A DNA stretch of 5,991 nucleotides from Hyphomicrobiales bacterium (GTDB lineage Bacteria; Pseudomonadota; Alphaproteobacteria; Rhizobiales; Xanthobacteraceae): the NCBI GenBank assembly GCA_016201085.1, contig JACQDO010000042.1:1-5991 (forward strand). The letters are read 5' to 3'. This document shows positions 1-5,063 of this stretch, one piece after another. Position numbers and translations under genes: made by a program. Each line of letters starts with the position of its first letter. The stretch's first letter is position 1. Below the pieces are notes generated by a model. The model saw only the letters and a program-made list of their open reading frames with translations. It ran no database searches and was not told the origin of the DNA.

Positions 1-214
1 CGAACGCGTTCGGGTGCCGGCACTTAAGTAGTTGATTTGCAGGAACATTTGTTCGGACGACGGTCCGAAGTCAACATTCGGGGGAAAAAAGCAATATCTC
101 CATCGTGGAAGTGTTGAAACGGCGGATGCCTCTACTGACAAGGGGCGAAATGGGAGAAGAAATCAGTGGCCTTGAAAGTGGTCCTTAGTACCGCCGGCCA
201 ATGGTAAGGCGTGA
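1..214. other. Non-coding left flank with short palindromes
   Basis: No convincing gene is seen here. A frame open from 36 to a TAG at 186-188 has possible starts at GTG 105 and ATG 126, but no clear ribosome binding site and no recognisable family. The stretch contains a perfect 12-bp palindrome at 1-12, a 7-bp-arm inverted repeat at 52-69 and a G5A6 run at 80-90. It lies just downstream of the stop codon of the minus-strand oxidase, where a terminator would be expected. None of the hairpins is followed by a T-run in the right direction, so I cannot assign an intrinsic terminator. Confidence 0.5.
52..69. repeat. Perfect inverted repeat, 7-bp arms, 4-base loop
   Basis: TTCGGAC (52-58) and GTCCGAA (63-69) are exact reverse complements around the loop GACG. 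It could be a stem-loop or a protein-binding dyad. The only nearby homopolymer is an A-run at 85-90, which reads as U's on the minus transcript but comes before the hairpin rather than after it. A standard intrinsic terminator is therefore not supported on either strand. Confidence 0.5.
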
Positions 215-2092
215 TCAGCCTTCTACGTTCAAAATCATCACAAGCCCGCCGCCACCGTGGCTTTCCGTGTTGTTGTTCTTGGTGTGGTGCGGAATGTGGC
301 AATGGACCAGCCACTTGCCTGGCCGGCGCGCGGTCCAGATCACGTCGTAGCGCTGGCCCGGCCCCACATTGACGGTATCCGCAAGATAGCGCGCGGTCGG
401 CGCCAGCGTCTCGCCGTCGACTGCGACCACTTCGAACGGTCCGCCATGCACATGCATCGGATGTATGAAATTGTTGTGTGAGCCGATAAACCGCAGCTTG
501 ATAGTTTGTCCGACCTTCATATGGATTGTGTCGGTCGCGGGATAGGCCTTGCCGTTGATGGTGAAGAAGTTCGGCAACCCGCCTTCCATGATCATCGCAG
601 GATAGGTGAGCCACTCCCGCTTGAGCCACTCCTGCAATAGGATCGTGTATTCAAGGTCGGCGCGCGGTGCACTGTCGGGGTCGCGCGGGTCGATAATCAG
701 CGCGCCATAAAGGCCGAACGCCTGCTGGCGGTCGGAGTCTGCGTGGGTATGATAGAAATAGGTGCCTGACTGCCCCACGTCGAATTCGTAGACGTAGGTC
801 CCGCCGGGCGGCACTGGGTCCTGCGTAATCCCCGACGGGCCGTCCATCACGTTCGGCAGAATCATTCCGTGCCAGTGGATGGTCGTCTTCTCCGGTAGCT
901 GATTCTTGAAATTGATGCGGATGCGGTCGCCTTGAGTCACGCGAATGCGTGGGCCGGGCACTTGACGGTTATAGGCGTAGGCCTCGACCGTCTCGTGCGG
1001 CAGGATGTTCCAGCGGATGACGGACGCTTCGAGATCGAACACCTTCACGCCGTTTTCGATGCGCGGCTCAAGCGGCTGGTCACCGCGGGCTTCGACGGGC
1101 GCCACGAAGGCAACGTGGCGCGGCTGGATCGCGGCCATGTCGCGCATGGATTCTGCCGGCGTGTTGAAATCCATGATCATGCCCTTGGGCATGATGATGC
1201 CTCCCACATCCCTAGCGCCAAGGGTGAGATTGACGTAGAAGCCCGGCACGATCATCCCCGCTAGTAGAAAAACGCCGGTGACTCCCGCCATAGCCGCCTG
1301 CTGCGGCCCGGTCGGCGCCCAGGCCGGTGGCAGCCCCATTTGACCGTGCTGATCGCGATGTTTGTGCTTCCGCGGCATTGTGCTGGGCGGCGCATGTTTT
1401 TGAGCGGCGTGCGCGCCGGATCGGCCTTCGCGCATCGTCATTAATCCGTGCTTCAGCTTTACACTTACCATCCACACGTTAAACGCATAGGCCATCGCGA
1501 AACCGATAATCACGCCGACCGACATCGCACCCCAAAAGACTAACTCGGCGGGATCCATGGCGCGCATGTCGCGCCCCATCATGAGCAAGCTCATGGTTGG
1601 CGCCATGCCAGCCATCATCGCGTTCATGCTGATAAGCTCTGGTACAAAGGTGCGGCGCACGTTCTCCCAATAGGAGCCGCCCATCATCCGCATCATGAAC
1701 AGCGATTGAAATATGAATAGGCCGAAGGCAAAGCCAGCGACGTATTCTATGACAAGGTCGACCGCCATGGGCCAGCCCAATAGCGCGGTGAAGGCGGCAG
1801 CACGAATGATTCCGGTCGCGTCGCCGGCGAGGTAATGGATCGTGCTGCCGACGGCCTGTTTCCACAGCGGCGAAATGAACTCCTCGTGCGTGCGTGGTCG
1901 TGGCTCTTTATCGGCAAGCACATAGAGCAGCAGCCCGAAGACTCCCATATAGAGCGTGATCAGGACGAAGCCCCACTTCATCACCTTAGGCTCGGGATTG
2001 TTGCGAAATTGATCGTACGCGACATAAGCAGTCGACGCGGCGGCAAGAACAAACCATACCGCAAGTGCGTAATCGATCGGCTGAATGAACAT
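215..2092 (-). CDS. Membrane-anchored multicopper oxidase with N-terminal DUF4396-like domain
   Basis: This 625-residue fusion probably oxidises Cu(I) or another reductant with O2 on the periplasmic face of the inner membrane. Residues 1-210 form a polytopic domain resembling stand-alone DUF4396 proteins, with helices near 8-27, 40-61, 95-117, 119-135, 155-172 and 184-209. A basic His-rich linker (about 211-260) and another helix (267-288) follow. Seven helices would put the linker in the cytoplasm and the oxidase outside. Residues 355-625 are two cupredoxin domains carrying all four copper motifs: HWHG (406-409), HTH (448-450), HPMHVHG (544-550) and HCHIPHH (597-603). No third cupredoxin domain is present. 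The ATG at 2092 is the first start after an in-frame stop upstream, and the ribosome binding site is weak. It may be cotranscribed with the four-helix gene 112 bp upstream. The oxidase call is secure; the substrate is unknown, and the DUF4396 name rests on remembered family features. Confidence 0.92.
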   Translation of the reverse strand: MFIQPIDYALAVWFVLAAASTAYVAYDQFRNNPEPKVMKWGFVLITLYMGVFGLLLYVLADKEPRPRTHEEFISPLWKQAVGSTIHYLAGDATGIIRAAAFTALLGWPMAVDLVIEYVAGFAFGLFIFQSLFMMRMMGGSYWENVRRTFVPELISMNAMMAGMAPTMSLLMMGRDMRAMDPAELVFWGAMSVGVIIGFAMAYAFNVWMVSVKLKHGLMTMREGRSGAHAAQKHAPPSTMPRKHKHRDQHGQMGLPPAWAPTGPQQAAMAGVTGVFLLAGMIVPGFYVNLTLGARDVGGIIMPKGMIMDFNTPAESMRDMAAIQPRHVAFVAPVEARGDQPLEPRIENGVKVFDLEASVIRWNILPHETVEAYAYNRQVPGPRIRVTQGDRIRINFKNQLPEKTTIHWHGMILPNVMDGPSGITQDPVPPGGTYVYEFDVGQSGTYFYHTHADSDRQQAFGLYGALIIDPRDPDSAPRADLEYTILLQEWLKREWLTYPAMIMEGGLPNFFTINGKAYPATDTIHMKVGQTIKLRFIGSHNNFIHPMHVHGGPFEVVAVDGETLAPTARYLADTVNVGPGQRYDVIWTARRPGKWLVHCHIPHHTKNNNTESHGGGGLVMILNVEG

Positions 2093-2204
2093 AGCGGGAC
2101 CGCGTCGTAATCGATTGATGGCGGAATAGTTTTAAAACGCCGTTCACGCGGTAAAAGTTCCCTCACAGCGATACCGGCGTCGGCCACGGCCATCGATGAC
2201 TGAG
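2093..2204 (-). promoter_or_regulatory. Spacer between the two minus-strand genes, possible secondary promoter
   Basis: This 112-bp gap lies between the stop of the four-helix gene and the start of the oxidase. It contains the 10-bp palindrome GTTTTAAAAC (2129-2138), the most AT-rich patch in a GC-rich stretch, about 40 bases upstream of the oxidase ATG. That placement would suit an oxidase promoter, but no clear -35/-10 pair can be read. The oxidase could equally depend on read-through from the upstream gene. Confidence 0.25.
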
Positions 2205-2663
2205 CTATTTTTGTTCTGCTCGAACCTTCGCCTTTCGCGTTATTACAAACGCGGTGGCGGGAATAACGAGCCACTGAACTAATGGTGAAAGGCCGACGTG
2301 GAGGCCGAAGACCGAGACCACGGGCATCCATTCGGAATAAGCCCACGATGCGCGTACAACCACGTTCAACCATTCGCTGAAAATCGTATAGCCCGTTCCG
2401 AATAATATTGTTACGGCGGCCACTCGCCAGAAGCGTTCTTGTGGCCAAGCCAAATTACCGGCAGCGATAAGCGCGGCCATCAATGTGCTGAGGGCAATCA
2501 GGATATCGCCGAGCGTACAATGAACGATAGCGAATAGCTGGTCGCGAAATTGAGCTGTCCAGATCGTGTAGAGCGGAAGTTGAACAATTTCCCAGATAAA
2601 ATGTCCGATGGCGCTAGTGCTGATATATAGTCGCAACCCTTTGATCCAGTTCGCTGAGATCAT
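2205..2663 (-). CDS. Four-helix integral membrane protein of unknown function
   Basis: This 152-residue protein is almost entirely hydrophobic, with helices near residues 13-34, 42-68, 79-97 and 123-142 and a short basic tail (RKAKVRAEQK) at 143-152. Polar or charged residues within or beside the helices look deliberate: H21 and E25 in the first helix (GHFIWEIVQLP), H48 and D53 around the second (VHCTLGD), and the segment FSEWLN...SWAYSEWMP at 95-113. The pattern resembles small uncharacterised membrane proteins of Rhizobiales-type genomes, but I cannot name a characterised family. It is divergent from the His-rich gene across a shared intergenic region and lies 112 bp upstream of the membrane-bound oxidase on the same strand. 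A copper-related role is inferred from context only. The ATG at 2663 is preceded by TAAGAAAG seven bases away, a weak ribosome binding site. Confidence 0.8.
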   Translation of the reverse strand: MISANWIKGLRLYISTSAIGHFIWEIVQLPLYTIWTAQFRDQLFAIVHCTLGDILIALSTLMAALIAAGNLAWPQERFWRVAAVTILFGTGYTIFSEWLNVVVRASWAYSEWMPVVSVFGLHVGLSPLVQWLVIPATAFVITRKAKVRAEQK

Positions 2664-2730
2664 TGCATAGCTTTCTTATCGATCCTGTTGGTCATTTTCG
2701 CAAATGGCAGGAACGGCCCATTGACCGTGG

Positions 2731-2755
2731 CTTCAGGAGCCCCGATCTCCAGAAG
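2731..2755. repeat. Imperfect inverted repeat, possible operator
   Basis: CTTCAGGAG (2731-2739) and CTCCAGAAG (2747-2755) pair at eight of nine positions around a 7-base spacer; the central A/A pair is the only mismatch. A TTGACC hexamer at 2721-2726 lies just upstream. The size suits a dimeric regulator binding site, or an mRNA hairpin if transcription starts upstream. Functional assignment is inference. Confidence 0.4.
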
Positions 2756-2786
2756 TTGCAGCCCCGGCCAATTCCGGCCATATTAT
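2756..2786 (+). promoter_or_regulatory. Possible promoter for the plus-strand operon
   Basis: TATTAT (2781-2786) is a fair -10 element 41 bases before the ATG at 2828. TTGCAG (2756-2761) is a poor -35 element at 19-bp spacing. The long spacer is filled by the direct repeat CCGGCCA-ATT-CCGGCCA (2764-2780). Long spacers and repeats overlapping the -35 region are typical of activator-dependent promoters, but the match is weak and the start site is unknown. Confidence 0.25.
2764..2780. repeat. 7-bp direct repeat with 10-bp period
   Basis: CCGGCCA occurs at 2764-2770 and 2774-2780, separated by ATT. The 10-bp period places both copies on the same face of the helix, as in tandem half-sites of OmpR-type response regulators. 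It directly abuts the TATTAT hexamer. In GC-rich DNA such a repeat may also arise by chance. Confidence 0.35.
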
Positions 2787-2827
2787 CGCGGTTCGATAGG
2801 TTCGGAGCGTCTGCGTAAGAAAGTTAA

Positions 2828-3250
2828 ATGCGTAGATTTTTGTCCGATAAACAATGGCGAAAGGCAGCGAGTTTACTCGTTGTCCTGTATACGTTGTGCG
2901 TTATCGGCCCGGCCGCCGCTATTGCGTTTGCTGGCAATGCGACCGCGACGCATTGCTTCACTGACGACCGTCTTGAGACGGTGGCGCCCCATGTCCACCA
3001 GCCCGAGACAGCAACGGTTCATGTCCACCAGGATGGATCGAGCCATCGGCATTCCCTCCCCGCCGACGACCATGGTCAGCCCGGCAAGTGCTGTGGGCTT
3101 TTTGCTCCAAGCACGATCGCGCCAGCCATCGACTTTGTGGCGGAGCCGCATTCCCACGGGTTGCCTTTGGCGTCCGTTACTGCCAGGGCGCTCTCTGGCC
3201 GCGGTTCCGACCGTATCGATCGCCCTCCAAGATCCCTTCTGTCGCTTTGA
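2828..3250 (+). CDS. Exported histidine-rich protein, putative periplasmic metal binder
   Basis: This 140-residue protein starts with a basic segment (residues 1-12) and a hydrophobic stretch (13-35) ending in AFA, a plausible signal peptidase site. The mature part has ten histidines: H42, H55, H57, H65, H67, H73, H75, H82, H108 and H110. They include a ten-residue repeat carrying HVHQ at 55-58 and 65-68, followed by HRH at 73-75. A Cys pair in KCCGLF (87-92) and C43 could also bind metal or form disulfides. The tail has an RIDRPP motif (129-134). I recall similar uncharacterised proteins with a CCGLF motif and an RxxRPP tail in Bradyrhizobium-like genomes, without a known function. It is the first gene of the plus-strand run. 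The ATG at 2828 has only TAAGAAAG four bases upstream. Copper or other metal binding is inferred from the histidines and the neighbours. Confidence 0.8.
   Translation: MRRFLSDKQWRKAASLLVVLYTLCVIGPAAAIAFAGNATATHCFTDDRLETVAPHVHQPETATVHVHQDGSSHRHSLPADDHGQPGKCCGLFAPSTIAPAIDFVAEPHSHGLPLASVTARALSGRGSDRIDRPPRSLLSL
2990..3031 (+). repeat. In-frame 12-bp direct repeat encoding HVHQ
   Basis: CATGTCCACCAG occurs at 2990-3001 and again at 3020-3031, exactly 30 bases (ten codons) apart. Identity at the DNA level, not only in protein, suggests a recent internal duplication in the metal-binding segment of the His-rich protein. Confidence 0.6.
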
Positions 3251-3306
3251 GCTGTAGCGCAACGGCGCGCCTGCTGGCCGTGCGCGCACGTCATCAATCG
3301 ACGGAT

Positions 3307-3311
3307 GAGGG
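3307..3311 (+). promoter_or_regulatory. Ribosome binding site of the small lipoprotein gene
   Basis: GAGGG lies six bases before the ATG at 3318. It fixes the start at 3318 and argues against use of the ATG at 3305, which opens a different frame (that of TolC) and has no such site placed for it. Confidence 0.6.
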
Positions 3312-3317
3312 ATCATT

Positions 3318-3608
3318 ATGTCCGCGCAATTCTGGCCGCGGTCGGCTCCTACGAGCCGGCGTCCGGCTTTAAGGCGATATCGGCTGCCTGCCGTCCTAAC
3401 GGCATGCGCGCTGTTGGCGCAAGGCTGTGTGGCAAGCCCGCCACGGCCGTTCCAAGGCACGGACGCTTCCGACCCGGAGGTCCGAGTACCGCCGACAACT
3501 TATCGCCCGGTGCTTGGCACCTATTCGAGCCAGCGGCCGGTTGGGCCGGCACCATGGCGCGAGCGCAACGATCGCGTCGCGCCGGCGCCGAAGAAGGACG
3601 GGCAGTGA
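3318..3608 (+). CDS. Small proline-rich lipoprotein upstream of TolC
   Basis: This 96-residue protein has a long basic N-region (R8, R14, R15, R19, R20, R22), a hydrophobic core (about 24-34) and a weak lipobox AQGC ending at C37, allowed by the general lipoprotein pattern though not the favoured LAGC form. The mature part of about 60 residues is rich in Pro, Arg and charged residues, with PPTTYRP (58-64), SSQRPVGPAPWRERN (70-84) and a Lys-containing tail. It looks extended rather than globular. Its TGA overlaps the TolC ATG by one base, so the two are probably translationally coupled. A natural guess is an accessory lipoprotein for the outer-membrane factor, but no function is known to me. 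A Gly/Asn-type inner-membrane retention signal is not visible: residue +2 is Val. Confidence 0.75.
   Translation: MSAQFWPRSAPTSRRPALRRYRLPAVLTACALLAQGCVASPPRPFQGTDASDPEVRVPPTTYRPVLGTYSSQRPVGPAPWRERNDRVAPAPKKDGQ
3594..3598 (+). promoter_or_regulatory. Ribosome binding site that sets the TolC start
   Basis: AAGGA (within GAAGGA 3593-3598) lies nine bases before the ATG at 3608. With the canonical lipobox that follows, it supports 3608 rather than the in-frame ATG at 3305, which would add 101 residues that overlap the small lipoprotein gene and look like a frame shadow. Confidence 0.6.
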
Positions 3609-5044
3609 TGCGGACCCCGCCCATTAAGTCGGCCGTTGTCGTCATCGCCGGTGCGCTAACGCTTGGGGCCTGCGCGACATTTTCGCCAGATCGCGGAATG
3701 AGCGTGACGGCCAACGTCGCCGACCAGGCCCTCCACAAGGACGTCATGGCCATCCGCACGCAGGAAGATGATTCTTCGGCGCGCGCGCGAGTCCGGCAGT
3801 TGCTCAAACGGCCCCTGACCGCCGACACGGCAGTGCAGATCGCGCTGCTCAACAATCGCGGGCTTCAAGCTGCCTATAACGAGCTCGGAATCGCGGATGC
3901 GCTAAGGGTTCAGCAATCCTTGCCGCCGAACCCGTCGGTTGCGGTTACCCGCGTTTCGGGCCCGGTTGAAACCGAGATTGACCGCCAGATCGTCGGTAGC
4001 ATTCTTGCCCTTGCAACCCTGCCAGTGCGCACGGAGATCGCCGCAGATCGCTTTCGACAAGCGCAACTGTTTGCGGCGCTCGAGACCTTGCGCGTCGCAA
4101 CCAAGACGCGGCTCGCCTACTACCGTGTCGTCGCGGCGCGCCAACTGATCGACCTGCTGACGCAAACGAGTTCCGCCGCCGAGACAGCGACCAAGCTTGC
4201 CAAGCGGCTGGGCGAAACCGGCGCCATGAACAAGCTCGACCAGGCTCGCGAGCAAGTTTTTTACGCCGATCTCACGACGCAGCTTGCAACTGAGCGCCAA
4301 CACGCCAACAGCGCGCGCGAACAGCTGATCCGATCGCTTGGCTTGTGGGGTAGCGATCTCGCCTTCACTCTTCCGAAGTCTCTGCCCGCACTGCCGAGGC
4401 GCCCGCAGACCATGCTTGGGGTGGAACAGGAGACCGTGAAGCGGCGCGTCGATTTGCAGATCGCACGCATCGAACTCGATACGCTTGCCAAGTCCTACGG
4501 TCTCACGCAAGCGACCCGGTTCATCAATGTGCTGGATGCCGGCTATGTCGACAAGATCACAAAAAATAAAGAGACCGGCGAACGCATCAAGGATCGCGGC
4601 TTTTCGGTGGCTATCGAGGTGCCGGTGTTCGATTTTGGCGAAGCGAGAGTTCGCGAAGCGGAACAAACCTATATGCAGGCGGTTAACCGGCTCGCGGAGA
4701 AAGCGATCAATGTTCGCTCCGAGGCGCGCGATGCCTATCGCAACTACAGGTCGACCTATGATATAGCGGCCCATTACCAGCGAGAGATATTGCCGCTCCG
4801 TAAGATCATTTCGGACGAAATGATGCTCCGTTACGGCGCCATGCAAGTCGACGTATTTCCGCTGTTGGCCGAGGCGCGGCAGCGGATCGCCGCGAATTCT
4901 GCGGCCGTCGAAACGCTGAGGAACTTCTGGATTGCCAGCACAGATCTATCGGCGGCGATCATTGGCGGCGCCAGTGCCGGAACGGGCAACGACGATATAT
5001 CGAATTTTGTTACACCTCCGGCGGGGGGAGCCGTGAGTCATTGA
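3608..5044 (+). CDS. TolC-family outer-membrane efflux lipoprotein
   Basis: This 478-residue protein resembles the outer-membrane factor (OEP) family, whose trimers form the exit duct of tripartite pumps or secretion systems. Residues 1-21 are a lipoprotein signal peptide with a canonical lipobox LGAC and acylated C22. The two internal repeats of the family lie near 70-260 and 265-455. Each has long amphipathic helical stretches (143-245 and 345-445); the first opens with LTADTAVQIALLNN...LQAAYNELGIA, and VAIEVPVFDFGEAR (334-347) marks the second-repeat strand. Length is normal for the family. No RND pump or membrane-fusion gene is adjacent in the window; its downstream neighbour is a multicopper oxidase 19 bases away, with a coupled small lipoprotein upstream. 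Copper export or periplasmic copper handling is inferred from that context, and the substrate cannot be read from the sequence. Confidence 0.93.
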   Translation: MRTPPIKSAVVVIAGALTLGACATFSPDRGMSVTANVADQALHKDVMAIRTQEDDSSARARVRQLLKRPLTADTAVQIALLNNRGLQAAYNELGIADALRVQQSLPPNPSVAVTRVSGPVETEIDRQIVGSILALATLPVRTEIAADRFRQAQLFAALETLRVATKTRLAYYRVVAARQLIDLLTQTSSAAETATKLAKRLGETGAMNKLDQAREQVFYADLTTQLATERQHANSAREQLIRSLGLWGSDLAFTLPKSLPALPRRPQTMLGVEQETVKRRVDLQIARIELDTLAKSYGLTQATRFINVLDAGYVDKITKNKETGERIKDRGFSVAIEVPVFDFGEARVREAEQTYMQAVNRLAEKAINVRSEARDAYRNYRSTYDIAAHYQREILPLRKIISDEMMLRYGAMQVDVFPLLAEARQRIAANSAAVETLRNFWIASTDLSAAIIGGASAGTGNDDISNFVTPPAGGAVSH

Positions 5045-5052
5045 TCCCAATG

Positions 5053-5057
5053 AGGAG
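5053..5057 (+). promoter_or_regulatory. Ribosome binding site of the Tat-exported oxidase
   Basis: AGGAG lies six bases upstream of the ATG at 5064, the strongest Shine-Dalgarno match in the window. The gene starts only 19 bases after the TolC stop, consistent with one transcript. Confidence 0.75.
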
Positions 5058-5063
5058 AATACC

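Larger units (their letters stand above)
2664..2827. promoter_or_regulatory. Divergent intergenic control region
   Basis: These 164 bp separate the start codons of two divergent genes, so they should hold promoters for both operons. Three repeat structures occur in the half nearer the plus-strand gene: an imperfect dyad at 2731-2755, a 7-bp direct repeat at 2764-2780 and a 6-bp direct repeat at 2790-2804. Both genes carry TAAGAAAG just ahead of their ATG. I do not see a good match to the CueR/CopY/CsoR operator sequences I know. A response regulator or another factor is possible. No regulator gene lies in the window. Confidence 0.6.

Noticed and set aside
52..90. Intrinsic terminator of the minus-strand operon
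   Set aside because: The hairpin and the T-run (A-run on plus) are in the wrong order for the minus transcript, and no T-run follows on plus.
105..188. Short plus-strand frame with a GTG or ATG start ending at TAG 186-188
   Set aside because: Fewer than 30 residues, no good ribosome binding site and no recognisable similarity.
183..209. Stem-loop CCTTAGTACC...GGTAAGG after the oxidase stop
   Set aside because: The pairing needs a three-base bulge and no U-tract follows, so a terminator call is not justified.
132..629. Minus-strand frame across the oxidase 3' end
   Set aside because: It is an out-of-frame shadow of the C-terminal cupredoxin domain of the fused oxidase.
2721..2751. CueR-type promoter starting at TTGACC
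   Set aside because: There is no -10-like hexamer at 17-20 bp spacing and the spacer lacks the expected CueR dyad.
2688..3257. 189-residue plus-strand frame overlapping the His-rich gene
   Set aside because: It has Ser/Arg/Pro-rich composition without a signal peptide or motif, and runs through the intergenic control region, while the alternative frame has a signal peptide, His modules and the CCGLF motif.
3305..3607. 101-residue N-terminal extension of the TolC frame
   Set aside because: It overlaps the small lipoprotein gene in another frame, has low-complexity Arg/Ala/Gly composition, and is followed by a well-placed ribosome binding site, ATG and lipobox at 3608.
3902..4846. 314-residue minus-strand open frame inside TolC
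   Set aside because: It lies antisense to a clear TolC-family gene and shows no recognisable domain; GC-rich codons keep antisense frames open.
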